Source: SIG480 sp045595365 (GTDB lineage: Bacteria > Bacillota > Clostridia > Oscillospirales > JAAYXM01). Taken from it: a DNA stretch of 64,000 nucleotides. The notes beneath the pieces were generated by a model. The model made no database searches. It saw nothing but the letters and a program-made list of their open reading frames with translations, and was not told the DNA's origin. Positions 33,653 to 41,445 of the stretch are shown one piece after another (position 1 is the stretch's first letter; every line of letters starts with the position of its first letter). The position numbers and the translations under genes are program-made. Location of the stretch: assembly GCA_045595365.1 (NCBI GenBank), contig JAZOAI010000038.1:1-64000 (forward strand). Reading direction: 5' to 3'.

Positions 33653-33688
33653 AACAACCGCTCATTTTCGGATGAGCGGTTGTTTTCT
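33653..33688 (+). terminator. Terminator of the spoIVB-like gene
   Basis: AACAACCGCTCAT pairs with ATGAGCGGTTGTT across TTTCGG, followed by TTCT. Confidence 0.85.
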
Positions 33689-33691
33689 AAC

Positions 33692-33720
33692 TTGACTTCT
33701 ATTTAAAGTTTTGTTACCAT
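33692..33720 (+). promoter_or_regulatory. Possible promoter of the lipoprotein gene
   Basis: TTGACT (33692-33697), 17-base spacer and TACCAT (33715-33720). The leader to the start codon would be about 125 bases, AT-rich, with no riboswitch pattern recognised. Confidence 0.45.
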
Positions 33721-33849
33721 TAATGTAAACTGGCAAAATTTCATAAATTTTCTTGAATTTTTCTCGAATTTCGCAAACTTTTTTATTCCTTAAATCATCT
33801 AAAAGACATAAGCGATAAAAACTTACTTAAACAAAAGGAGAAATGAAAA

Positions 33850-34611
33850 ATGAAAAAACTTTTATGCCTTATGCTGTCTCTTGTTATGCTTTTCACTCTC
33901 TTCGCCTGTGGAAACCGCGGTGAGGAAATTGAAAATGATGTAACTGAGAACAACGAAGAAGTCCTTTCAGACGAAAACGTTTCCGGAGAAGATGCTCCGG
34001 CAGACGACGAAACTCAGGCTGAAGACGAAGCTCCGGTTGAAGAAGAGAAGGAAGAAGAGTCAGAGCCGGAAAAGAAGCCGGTCTCCGGCACACCTTCCGC
34101 TCCTTCCACACAGACTCCGGAAAACAAGCCGGCAACAAAGCCGGCAGAGAAGCCTTCAACTCCCCCTGCTGTTGAAGAAGCTCCGTCTGCTCCCCCTGTC
34201 GAGGAGGAGAAGCCTTCTTCCGGTGATAACAAAACAACCGGCGATGTAATGCTCGGAATCTTCCGCGCAAATGCTTCAAAGAGCATTGACGAGATTGCAA
34301 ATGCCTGCCTTGCTGACCCGTCAATTCAGTTTATGTCGGGAACCATGCCGGTTGAGCCGGGCTTCTTCGCAGAGTTTGGCGGCGACATCGCAGGCTTTGA
34401 CAAGGGCGTTAAGTTTGGCCCTATGATGGGTTCAATCGCTTTCTCGGGCTTTGTTTTTGAAGTTTCGGGAGACGCCAATGCGTTTGCAAAAGAGCTTCGC
34501 GAAAAGGCAGACCCGCGCTGGAACATCTGCGTTGAGGCAGACCAGACGGTTTGCGAGGTTTCGGGGAACAAGGTTTTCTTCCTTATGTGCCCGAAGTCTC
34601 TTGAAGGATAA
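33850..34611 (+). CDS. Putative lipoprotein with acidic/proline-rich linker
   Basis: The 253 residues start MKKLLCLMLSLVMLFTLFACGN, a lipoprotein signal with lipobox LFAC (Cys20), so it is predicted to sit on the outer face of the membrane. Residues about 25-135 are low complexity, rich in Glu, Pro, Ser and Thr, like a cell-wall spacer. The remaining 115 residues form a compact domain (GDVMLGIFRANASKSIDEIANACL..., FSGFVFEVSGDANAFAKELREKADPRWNIC in parts). I do not recognise this domain. AAAGGAG precedes the ATG. It stands alone between terminators. Confidence 0.8.
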   Translation: MKKLLCLMLSLVMLFTLFACGNRGEEIENDVTENNEEVLSDENVSGEDAPADDETQAEDEAPVEEEKEEESEPEKKPVSGTPSAPSTQTPENKPATKPAEKPSTPPAVEEAPSAPPVEEEKPSSGDNKTTGDVMLGIFRANASKSIDEIANACLADPSIQFMSGTMPVEPGFFAEFGGDIAGFDKGVKFGPMMGSIAFSGFVFEVSGDANAFAKELREKADPRWNICVEADQTVCEVSGNKVFFLMCPKSLEG

Positions 34612-34631
34612 TCAAAAATAACTTATTCTTG

Positions 34632-34652
34632 GGGCGGCGTATTCTGCCGCCC
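34632..34652 (+). terminator. GC-rich hairpin after the lipoprotein gene
   Basis: GGGCGGC pairs with GCCGCCC across GTATTCT. The following sequence is only moderately T-rich, so termination would be weak. Confidence 0.45.
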
Positions 34653-34683
34653 TGATACTTTCTCTGCGAAAGGATGTTGCGTT

Positions 34684-36087
34684 TTGCTTTTTTCAAGCAT
34701 CCCTTTTTTATATTACTTTCTCCCCTGCGTGCTTCTTCTTTATTTAATATCCCCAAAAAGGCTTAAGAACTTTACACTTCTGCTCTCAAGCCTCTTTTTC
34801 TATGCCTGGGGAGAGCCGAAGTATGTGTTTTTAATGATTGCGACTATCATCTGTGGGTATTTTCTCGGGCTTGGGATTGAAAGGTCTCGTGAAAAACGCG
34901 CGCTTTCGAGATTCTTTTTAGTTCTCTCTTCCATCCTTTTTCTCGGTGCGCTCGGGGTTTTCAAGTATGCAGATTTCTTTATCTCAAGCTTTTCTGCGGC
35001 TACGGGCATTTCTGTTCCTCTTCTCGGCATCGCCCTCCCGATAGGAATAAGCTTTTACACCTTCCAGATTTTGAGCTACACGATAGACGTCTATCGCGGA
35101 GAGGTTCCCGCTCAGAGGAATATTATTTCTCTCGCAACGTATGTAACGATGTTTCCGCAGCTTATCGCAGGGCCTATTGTGCGTTACCGCGACGTTGAAG
35201 AAAAGCTTTCTGCTCGCACACATTCGCTTTCAAAAACAGCTTTGGGAGTCCGGCTTTTTGTTATCGGGCTTTCAAAGAAGGTTCTTGTTGCAAACGTTCT
35301 CGGCGAGCTTTGCGACATCTTCCGCGAAAGCTCAGAAAAATCCGTTCTTTTCTTCTGGATTTTTGCCGTTGCGTACTCTCTCCACATATACTTCGACTTT
35401 TCCGGATATTCCGATATGGCGCGCGGACTCGGAAAGTTCTTCGGGTTCGATTTTATGGAGAACTTCAACTATCCGTTCATTTCAAAGAGCATAACGGAGT
35501 TCTGGCGGCGATGGCATATTTCGCTCGGAACGTGGTTTCGCGACTATGTTTATATCCCGCTCGGTGGAAACCGATGCAAGTGGCCGCGCCACCTTTTCAA
35601 CATCCTCGTTGTGTGGATGCTGACAGGCTTCTGGCACGGTGCGGCGTGGAACTTCGTCATCTGGGGCATTTATTTTGCGGTTTTGCTTGCGGGAGAGAAG
35701 TTCATCTGGGGCAAGGCTGTTGCAAAAAGCTCGTTTGTTTCACGCATATACGTTATCCTGCTTATTCTCATAAGCTTTATCATCTTTGATTCGGTAGCTT
35801 TGACGGACATTTCTTTGCGCGTCGGCGCGATGTTTGGAGCGGGAGATTATCCCGCCCTCTCCGCGGAAACTTTGTATTACCTCAAAAGCTATGCCGTTGT
35901 TCTATTAATTGCGCTTATCGGCGCGACACCGCTTCCGAAAATGCTTGTAAAAAAGCTTTCGGACTCTCGCGCGGGAAAAGCTGTGGCGACTTTCATTGAG
36001 CCTGTTTTCCTTGTCGCGCTTCTCGTTCTTGTCACCGCATATCTCGTTGACGGGTCGTTTAATCCGTTCTTGTATTTCAGGTTTTAG
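34684..36087 (+). CDS. MBOAT-family O-acyltransferase (AlgI/DltB-like)
   Basis: Multi-pass membrane acyltransferase that moves an acyl, probably acetyl, group to an extracytoplasmic polymer. The 467 residues include the family segments FPQLIAGPIVRYRD, YFDFSGYSDMARGLGKFFGF, EFWRRWHISLGTWFRDYVYIPLGGN in parts, and the proposed catalytic histidine H318 in MLTGFWHGAAWNF. The start is TTG at 34684. The next gene encodes a DHHW-family protein, the usual partner in polysaccharide O-acetylation. The polymer is unknown. Confidence 0.93.
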   Translation: MLFSSIPFLYYFLPCVLLLYLISPKRLKNFTLLLSSLFFYAWGEPKYVFLMIATIICGYFLGLGIERSREKRALSRFFLVLSSILFLGALGVFKYADFFISSFSAATGISVPLLGIALPIGISFYTFQILSYTIDVYRGEVPAQRNIISLATYVTMFPQLIAGPIVRYRDVEEKLSARTHSLSKTALGVRLFVIGLSKKVLVANVLGELCDIFRESSEKSVLFFWIFAVAYSLHIYFDFSGYSDMARGLGKFFGFDFMENFNYPFISKSITEFWRRWHISLGTWFRDYVYIPLGGNRCKWPRHLFNILVVWMLTGFWHGAAWNFVIWGIYFAVLLAGEKFIWGKAVAKSSFVSRIYVILLILISFIIFDSVALTDISLRVGAMFGAGDYPALSAETLYYLKSYAVVLLIALIGATPLPKMLVKKLSDSRAGKAVATFIEPVFLVALLVLVTAYLVDGSFNPFLYFRF

Positions 36088-36099
36088 GAGGTTTTGCAA

Positions 36100-37185
36100 A
36101 TGAAAAATAAGTTCACGTGTATCGGCTTTTTTTCTGTCGTTTTGCTATTTTCGCTCCTTTGCATTTTTCTCCCGAAGCCGGATTTTTCCGAAAGCGAAAG
36201 GCGAGTCCTTGCGAAGTTTCCGGAACTTAGCTCAAAAAGTGTTTTCTCGGGAGAGTTTTCAAGCGAATTTGAAGAATATTCGACAGACGTTTTTCCCTTC
36301 CGCGATGCGTTCCGTTCAATAAAGGCGTTTTCTGCCTTAAACCTTTTCCGCCAGTCGGATAACAACAAGCTTTTTTACCAAAACGGACATCTTTCAAAGC
36401 TTGAATACCCGATGAACGAAAAGCTCATAAGCCACGCGGCGGAGCGGTTTGGGTATATCTACAATTCATATCTCAAAGACCGCGCAGAGAATATATATCT
36501 CTCAATTATCCCCGACAAAAACTATTTTCTTGATACCTTGAAAATAGATTATGAAAAGCTTTGCGGCATCGTTCGCGAGAATATGGATTGGGCGGAATAC
36601 ATCGACATTTTTCCGCTCCTTTCGCTTGATGATTACTACACAACCGACAGCCACTGGAAGCAGGAGAAGCTTCTGCCCGTTGCTGAGGCGCTTCTCTCCG
36701 CTATGGGAAGCGGACCTGTCGGCAACTTTTCAGAGAAAAGCCTCACAGCGCCTTTTCACGGCGTGTATTCAGGGCAGGCCGCTATAAAAACTGCACCGGA
36801 TGCAATAAAATATCTCACAAGCGACACACTCTCAGACTGTGTTGTAAAAAAATACGACTCGGGGCGAGCTGAAGCGGCATTTATGTATGACCTTTCAAAA
36901 GACGGCTCGCGCGACCCGTATGAGATGTTCTTATCCGGAAGCTCGGCTCTCGTCACTGTTGAAAATCCTAAAATAAAAACCGAGCGCCAGCTCATAGTTT
37001 TCCGCGATTCTTTTGCAAGCAGCCTCATCCCGCTGCTGTGCGAGCAATATGCCAAGGTAACACTTATCGACATCCGCTATATACCGAGTGAAATGATTGG
37101 TCAATTTGTTTCGGATTTTGGCAACTCAGATGTTTTGTTCTTATACAGCGCTTCTATGCTTAATTCAAGCGGCGCGATGCGATAA
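36100..37185 (+). CDS. DHHW-family protein, partner of the MBOAT acyltransferase
   Basis: One N-terminal membrane helix (about 5-25) is followed by an extracytoplasmic SGNH/AlgX-like domain. FRDAFRSIKAF, SIIPDKNYF and YYTTDSHWKQE (the D-x-H-W element) are visible, as is a late IVFRDSFASSLIPLL with a serine. Such proteins are thought to receive the acyl group from the MBOAT enzyme and pass it to the sugar polymer. The ATG at 36100 follows GGAGG by eight bases; the product is 361 residues. It is 12 bases after the MBOAT gene. Confidence 0.88.
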   Translation: MKNKFTCIGFFSVVLLFSLLCIFLPKPDFSESERRVLAKFPELSSKSVFSGEFSSEFEEYSTDVFPFRDAFRSIKAFSALNLFRQSDNNKLFYQNGHLSKLEYPMNEKLISHAAERFGYIYNSYLKDRAENIYLSIIPDKNYFLDTLKIDYEKLCGIVRENMDWAEYIDIFPLLSLDDYYTTDSHWKQEKLLPVAEALLSAMGSGPVGNFSEKSLTAPFHGVYSGQAAIKTAPDAIKYLTSDTLSDCVVKKYDSGRAEAAFMYDLSKDGSRDPYEMFLSGSSALVTVENPKIKTERQLIVFRDSFASSLIPLLCEQYAKVTLIDIRYIPSEMIGQFVSDFGNSDVLFLYSASMLNSSGAMR

Positions 37186-37196
37186 TAAGCTTTCCG

Positions 37197-37231
37197 ATAG
37201 CCTTCTCCCGAGGAGAAGGCTATATTTTTTT
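37197..37231 (+). terminator. Terminator of the acyltransferase pair
   Basis: ATAGCCTTCTCC pairs with GGAGAAGGCTAT across CGA, followed by ATTTTTTT. Confidence 0.92.
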
Positions 37232-37273
37232 GCAAATTTTGTCCTTTTTATATCTCTTTTTTGCAAAATATAT

Positions 37274-37302
37274 TTGTAATATGAAGCAAAACGTGATATA
37301 CT
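37274..37302 (+). promoter_or_regulatory. Promoter of the thioredoxin gene
   Basis: TTGTAA (37274-37279), 17-base spacer and TATACT (37297-37302), 40 bases before the ATG. Confidence 0.75.
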
Positions 37303-37342
37303 ACAAGAAAGATATTATTTTCACAGCAAAGGAGAATTTATT

Positions 37343-37669
37343 ATGTCTAATGCTATTGCGCTTTCAGCATCGGATTTTTCAGAAAAGATTGAAAATGCGA
37401 GTGGCGTTGCCCTTGTAGATTTCTGGGCAGCCTGGTGCGGGCCGTGCAGAATGCTCGCGCCGACCATTGACGAGGTTGCGGAGGATTTTTCCGGGCGCGC
37501 GGCAGTTTATAAGGTAAATGTCGATGAAGAGGGCGAGCTTGCCGCAAAATTCGGCATTATGTCAATCCCAACTCTCATTCTTTTTAAAGACGGCGCTGTT
37601 TTTGATAAGATTGTCGGAGTCGTTCCCAAGGACAACATTTCTGCAGCAATAGAAAACGCATTGAAGTAA
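37343..37669 (+). CDS. trxA: Thioredoxin
   Basis: Cytoplasmic disulfide reductase of 108 residues with the active site WCGPC (C32, C35) in VDFWAAWCGPCRMLAP, the buried Asp region and cis-proline loop SIPTLILFKDG. AAAGGAG precedes the ATG, and it has its own promoter. No thioredoxin reductase gene lies in the window. Confidence 0.97.
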   Translation: MSNAIALSASDFSEKIENASGVALVDFWAAWCGPCRMLAPTIDEVAEDFSGRAAVYKVNVDEEGELAAKFGIMSIPTLILFKDGAVFDKIVGVVPKDNISAAIENALK

Positions 37670-37696
37670 TGCGCTTTTGAGGGGGTAAGGTCTACA

Positions 37697-38440
37697 ATGG
37701 ACACTACAGAGAAAAAAGTCTTCCGCAAATCATTTATGGGCGGCTTCTCCAAAAAAGACGTCAATGCCTATATCGAAGAGTTTGCATCACGCTCGACCTC
37801 CCGCATAGAGGAGCTTGAGAAGCGCCTTCTTACGGCTGAGGAAGAAAAAGCTTCCGTAGCGGCTTCTCTTTCACAGGCTGAAGAAAAGATATCAGAACTT
37901 GAAAAAAGCAAAGAGGAGCTTTTATCGGTTTCTGAAAAGCTCGCTGCCCTTTCCGAAAAATACGATTCATTAACTGCGGCTTTTTCCGAAAAAAGTGATG
38001 AGGCAACGCGTCTTTCTTCCGAAAACACAGAAATGAGCGCGAAAATCGCCTTTCTTTCAGGAATTGAAGCTGAATATACGGCAAGAAAAGCTGAGCTTGC
38101 AGATATTGAAATTTCCGCGCGCGGCCGGGCAAGCGAGATTTTATCTGATGCGGAGCGCGAGATTTCGGCTCGCCGTGCGGCTCTTGACTGCGAGCTTTCA
38201 GAGAGAGAACGGCGCTTTGAAGAAAGCCGCGCAGAGTCTCTCCGCGAGGCAAGCGACGCGGTTTCCGGGATGACGCGCCTTGTCGCCTCTCTCCGCGCAG
38301 AAGTTGAGAGCATGGATTCCCGCCTTGTCCGAATTGCGGAGGGCGCACGGAACAATTTATCCACCCTTTCAAACTCTGTTTCAGATGCAGGGGAGAAGAT
38401 TTCTAAAATCGGCGAGGCTCTTCAGAGCCTTAATGACTAA
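37697..38440 (+). CDS. DivIVA-domain coiled-coil protein
   Basis: The N-terminal 40 residues (KSFMGGFSKKDVNAYIEEFA) resemble the DivIVA/GpsB membrane-curvature domain, with the FxKKDV-N-x-Y-I pattern. The rest is a long Glu/Ser/Ala-rich coiled coil (about 40-245). A role in division-site or pole organisation is likely by family. It follows trxA by 27 bases with GGGGG upstream of its ATG. Confidence 0.82.
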   Translation: MDTTEKKVFRKSFMGGFSKKDVNAYIEEFASRSTSRIEELEKRLLTAEEEKASVAASLSQAEEKISELEKSKEELLSVSEKLAALSEKYDSLTAAFSEKSDEATRLSSENTEMSAKIAFLSGIEAEYTARKAELADIEISARGRASEILSDAEREISARRAALDCELSERERRFEESRAESLREASDAVSGMTRLVASLRAEVESMDSRLVRIAEGARNNLSTLSNSVSDAGEKISKIGEALQSLND

Positions 38441-38467
38441 CATTTTACATTAGAGAGGATTTTTATC

Positions 38468-39022
38468 GTGGCAACTATAAACATTTTAACAAGTGACCTT
38501 CAAAATGCTGCAAAGACACTCCGCGCAGGGGACTCGGTTCTTCTCACGGGCACAATCTACACCGCTCGCGATGCGGCTCACAAGCGCCTTTTTGAGCTTC
38601 TTGACAAGGGAGAGGAGCTTCCGTTTGAGCTTCGTGGTGCTGCAATATACTACGCAGGCCCGACCCCGGGAAAGGATGGCGCACCCGTTGGTGCGTGCGG
38701 GCCGACTACCTCAAGCCGAATGGACGGTTTTGCACCAAGGCTTCTCGACCTCGGGCTTACCTGCATGATAGGCAAGGGCGAGCGCGATAAGGGCGTGTGC
38801 GATGCGATTGTCCGCAACAACGCAATTTATCTCTGCGCAGTCGGCGGCGCAGGCGCTCTTGTTGCAAAATCCATAAAAGCTGCGGACGTCATCGCTTTCC
38901 CCGAGCTTGGATGCGAATCAATAAAGCGTATGACGGTTGAAAATATGCCGTGTACTGTCGCGATTGATGCTCACGGAGGAAACCTTTTCCTTTCCGAGCG
39001 TGAAAAATACAAGCAGGATTAA
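38468..39022 (+). CDS. Fe-S hydro-lyase beta subunit (fumarase/tartrate dehydratase C-terminal domain)
   Basis: The 184 residues match the beta subunit of two-subunit class I fumarases: LRAGDSVLLTGTIYTARDAAHKRL, the GPTPGKDGAPVGACGPTTSSRMD segment with its catalytic-loop pattern, IGKGERD and FPELGCESIKRMTVENMP. The start is GTG at 38468. The alpha subunit, which holds the [4Fe-4S] cluster and normally lies immediately upstream, is absent; the neighbour is a DivIVA protein. Either alpha is encoded elsewhere or this is a relic. The substrate could be fumarate or tartrate. Confidence 0.9.
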   Translation: MATINILTSDLQNAAKTLRAGDSVLLTGTIYTARDAAHKRLFELLDKGEELPFELRGAAIYYAGPTPGKDGAPVGACGPTTSSRMDGFAPRLLDLGLTCMIGKGERDKGVCDAIVRNNAIYLCAVGGAGALVAKSIKAADVIAFPELGCESIKRMTVENMPCTVAIDAHGGNLFLSEREKYKQD

Positions 39023-39037
39023 AAACAATAATATTAT

Positions 39038-39073
39038 GGCTCTGATATGTAAAATATCAGAGCCAGTTTTTTT
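39038..39073 (+). terminator. Terminator after the fumarase beta gene
   Basis: GGCTCTGATAT pairs with ATATCAGAGCC across GTAAA, followed by AGTTTTTTT. Confidence 0.92.
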
Positions 39074-39137
39074 ATTCTGAATAATAACAAGTGTGACGAA
39101 AGATAATAAAACTATTACGAAATGGAGTGGTTTTATT

Positions 39138-40487
39138 ATGTCTTTAAAAAACGCATATCTTTCCAAGGTTTATTCTGAAGTTGTTTCAAAAAATCAGGGT
39201 GAGCATGAGTTTCATCAGGCAGTCCGCGAGGTTTTGGAATCTCTCGTTCCTGTTGTTGAAGCGGATTCGCGTTATGAGGAAATGGGGATTCTTGAACGCC
39301 TTTGCGAGCCTGAGCGCTTCTTCTATTTTCGCGTGCCGTGGGTTGACGACGAGGGGAAAGTTCGCGTAAACCGAGGATACCGGGTTCAGTTTTCTTCGGC
39401 AATCGGCCCGTATAAAGGGGGGCTTCGCTTTCATCCGTCAGTCACATCTTCTATTATTAAGTTCCTCGGATTTGAGCAGATTTTTAAAAACTCTCTGACC
39501 GGGCTTCCTATCGGCGGTGCAAAGGGTGGCTCGGATTTTGACCCGAAGGGCAAGAGCGACGGGGAGGTTATGCGCTTCTGCCAGAGCTTTATGACGGAGC
39601 TTTCAAAGCATATTGGGCAATACACCGACGTTCCCGCGGGGGATATCGGTGTCGGAAGCCGAGAAATAGGGTTTCTTTACGGACAATACAAGCGCCTGGC
39701 AAACGAGTTTACCGGAACACTCACCGGAAAGGGGCTTCGCTATGGAGGGTCACTTGCAAGAACGGAGGCTACCGGATTTGGGCTGTGTTACTTCGCCAAT
39801 GAGCTTTTAAGAGACGCGGGCAAGAGCTTTGAAGGGCAGCGCGTTGTTATTTCCGGCTCCGGCAACGTTGCAATATACGCACACCAGAAGGCGACCGAGC
39901 TTGGCGGAAAGGTTATTGCTATGAGCGACTCTGACGGATATATTTACGATGAGCGAGGCATTGACCTCGATGTTATCCGGGACATTAAGGAAAACAACCG
40001 TATGCGCATATCAGAATATGTGAAATATCATTCCTCTGCAAAATACGCTGCACCGTGTTCTGAAATATGGACTATCCCCTGCGATATTGCGCTTCCATGT
40101 GCGACACAAAACGAGATTGACGAAAATGCGGCGAGACTTCTTGTGAAAAACGGAACCTATTGTGTTTGCGAGGGGGCTAATATGCCCTCGACTCCGGAGG
40201 CGATAAATATTTTTCTCAAAAACAACATTCTCTTCGGCCCTGCGAAGGCGGCAAACGCAGGAGGAGTTGCGGCAAGCGCACTTGAAATGTCGCAGAACAG
40301 CCTGAGATATTCCTGGCCGTTTGAGAAGGTTGATAGCAAGCTTCAGGATATTATGATAAACATATACAAGAGCTCTGCCGCTGCGGCCCGCGATTTCGGA
40401 TGTGAGGGGAACCTTATGGTCGGCGCAAATATCGCGGGCTTTAGGAAAGTTGCCTCCGCTATGCTGGCTTACGGCGTGGCGTATTAA
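39138..40487 (+). CDS. gdhA: Glutamate dehydrogenase (hexameric, NADP-type)
   Basis: Interconverts 2-oxoglutarate plus ammonia and glutamate. GPYKGGLRFHPSV, GGAKGGSDFDPKGKSD (catalytic Lys and substrate site), DVPAGDIGVGSREIGFLYGQYK and the nucleotide fold VVISGSGNVAIYAHQKA are visible. I start at the ATG at 39138 (MSLKNAYLSKVY), giving 449 residues, the normal length; the upstream start at 39093 adds 15 unmatched residues. The stop overlaps the spo0A stop on the other strand by 4 bases. Confidence 0.96.
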   Translation: MSLKNAYLSKVYSEVVSKNQGEHEFHQAVREVLESLVPVVEADSRYEEMGILERLCEPERFFYFRVPWVDDEGKVRVNRGYRVQFSSAIGPYKGGLRFHPSVTSSIIKFLGFEQIFKNSLTGLPIGGAKGGSDFDPKGKSDGEVMRFCQSFMTELSKHIGQYTDVPAGDIGVGSREIGFLYGQYKRLANEFTGTLTGKGLRYGGSLARTEATGFGLCYFANELLRDAGKSFEGQRVVISGSGNVAIYAHQKATELGGKVIAMSDSDGYIYDERGIDLDVIRDIKENNRMRISEYVKYHSSAKYAAPCSEIWTIPCDIALPCATQNEIDENAARLLVKNGTYCVCEGANMPSTPEAINIFLKNNILFGPAKAANAGGVAASALEMSQNSLRYSWPFEKVDSKLQDIMINIYKSSAAAARDFGCEGNLMVGANIAGFRKVASAMLAYGVAY

Positions 40488-41272
40488 ATAGTCACCTGCT
40501 GTTTAAGCTCAAGATTGAGCTTATCGGCAATCATCGCTATAAATTCTGAGTTTGTCGGCTTTCCCTTGGTGTTTGAAACCGTATACCCGAAAAACTTATT
40601 GAGCGTATCAAGGTCTCCTCTGTTCCATGCAGTCTCAATCGCGTGGCGTATGGCCCTTTCAACTCTTGAAGATGTTGTCTGGAACTTGCGCGCAACTGTC
40701 GGATAAAGAGCCTTTGTTATTGCGTTTATAATATCCAGGTCGTTTACTGCAAGGATTATTGCCTCACGCAGGTAGTGATAGCCCTTTATGTGTGCGGGAA
40801 CTCCAATTTCGTGGATAATCGAGGTTACTAAAAGCTCAACACTCTCCTGCGATGCTGCGGGAAGGTCTGCACGGCGGCTTATCCCAGCATCTCCCGCAAA
40901 AAGACGGAGCCTGTCCATCAGGACTTCGGGAGTAAACGGCTTTACCATAAAGTATGTTACCCCGCACGCCGCCGCGGCTTTTGCAAGAGGCTCGTTCTGC
41001 GAAATTGACGTCATAAATACCATCGGGCGCTTTGACTGCGGAGAGCGGTTTATCTCCTGCGCTATTCCAAGCCCATCTACCGAGGAAAGCATACTGCTTA
41101 TTATAAGGACATCAGGAGAATGCTCGTGTGTGAGGCGTATTGCCTCTGCTCCGTCAGATGTTTTTCCGCATAACTCAAAGCCCCTGTCTGAGCTTATTGC
41201 AGAGCAAATCATTTCAAGATATTCGCGGCTCTCGTCGGCAACGACGGTTTTAATTCTGTTTCCCATTTTCAT
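40484..41272 (-). CDS. spo0A: Spo0A-type response regulator, phospho-acceptor Asp replaced by Ser
   Basis: Master sporulation regulator by homology. The C-terminal DNA-binding domain is strongly conserved (IIHEIGVPAHIKGYHYLREAI; SRVERAIRHAIETAWNRG; KGKPTNSEFIAMIADKL). The receiver keeps the acidic pair (VADESRE, D13 E14), the switch Thr (VFMTSIS) and Lys (MVKPF). The phosphorylation position, Asp56 of Bacillus within PDVLVLD, reads SPDVLIIS (Ser59, codon AGC). It therefore cannot be activated by aspartyl phosphorylation in the known way. A second ATG at 41266 is better spaced from AAGGAA. It lies 4 bases into a convergent overlap with gdhA. See findings. Confidence 0.94.
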   Translation of the reverse strand: MKMGNRIKTVVADESREYLEMICSAISSDRGFELCGKTSDGAEAIRLTHEHSPDVLIISSMLSSVDGLGIAQEINRSPQSKRPMVFMTSISQNEPLAKAAAACGVTYFMVKPFTPEVLMDRLRLFAGDAGISRRADLPAASQESVELLVTSIIHEIGVPAHIKGYHYLREAIILAVNDLDIINAITKALYPTVARKFQTTSSRVERAIRHAIETAWNRGDLDTLNKFFGYTVSNTKGKPTNSEFIAMIADKLNLELKQQVTI

Positions 41273-41302
41273 CTTTCCTTTTCATTTTTTCTTTGTAGAT
41301 AT

Positions 41303-41331
41303 AATTTACCATATTTTGGCAAAAAGTTCAA
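41303..41331 (-). promoter_or_regulatory. Promoter of spo0A
   Basis: Minus strand: TTGAAC (41326-41331), 17-base spacer and TAAATT (41303-41308) with an upstream TGG. A CGTCGAA at 41361-41367 is a 6/7 match to the 0A box TGTCGAA, about 30 bases upstream of -35, so autoregulation is possible. No sigma-H promoter pattern was recognised. Confidence 0.55.
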
Positions 41332-41401
41332 TAGGAAAAATGGAAATTTTTGGAAATTTTTTCGACGTGCTTCGATTGAAAAAATAACCTTTTATATTAT
41401 T

Positions 41402-41430
41402 AATCCCCCTTTTCAAAGAAAAGGGGGATT
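41402..41430 (-). terminator. Terminator downstream of the COG2509 flavoprotein gene
   Basis: AATCCCCCTTTTC pairs with GAAAAGGGGGATT across AAA, a perfect 13-bp stem 15 bases after the stop at 41446. The run after it on the minus strand is AATAATAT rather than poly-T. Confidence 0.7.
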
Positions 41431-41445
41431 GTGTTTTAATTCACC

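Noticed and set aside
37768..38364. 198-residue Ser/Arg-rich minus-strand ORF
   Set aside because: Antisense of the coiled-coil DivIVA-like gene; the composition is that of a reverse-complemented Glu/Ala/Ser coil.
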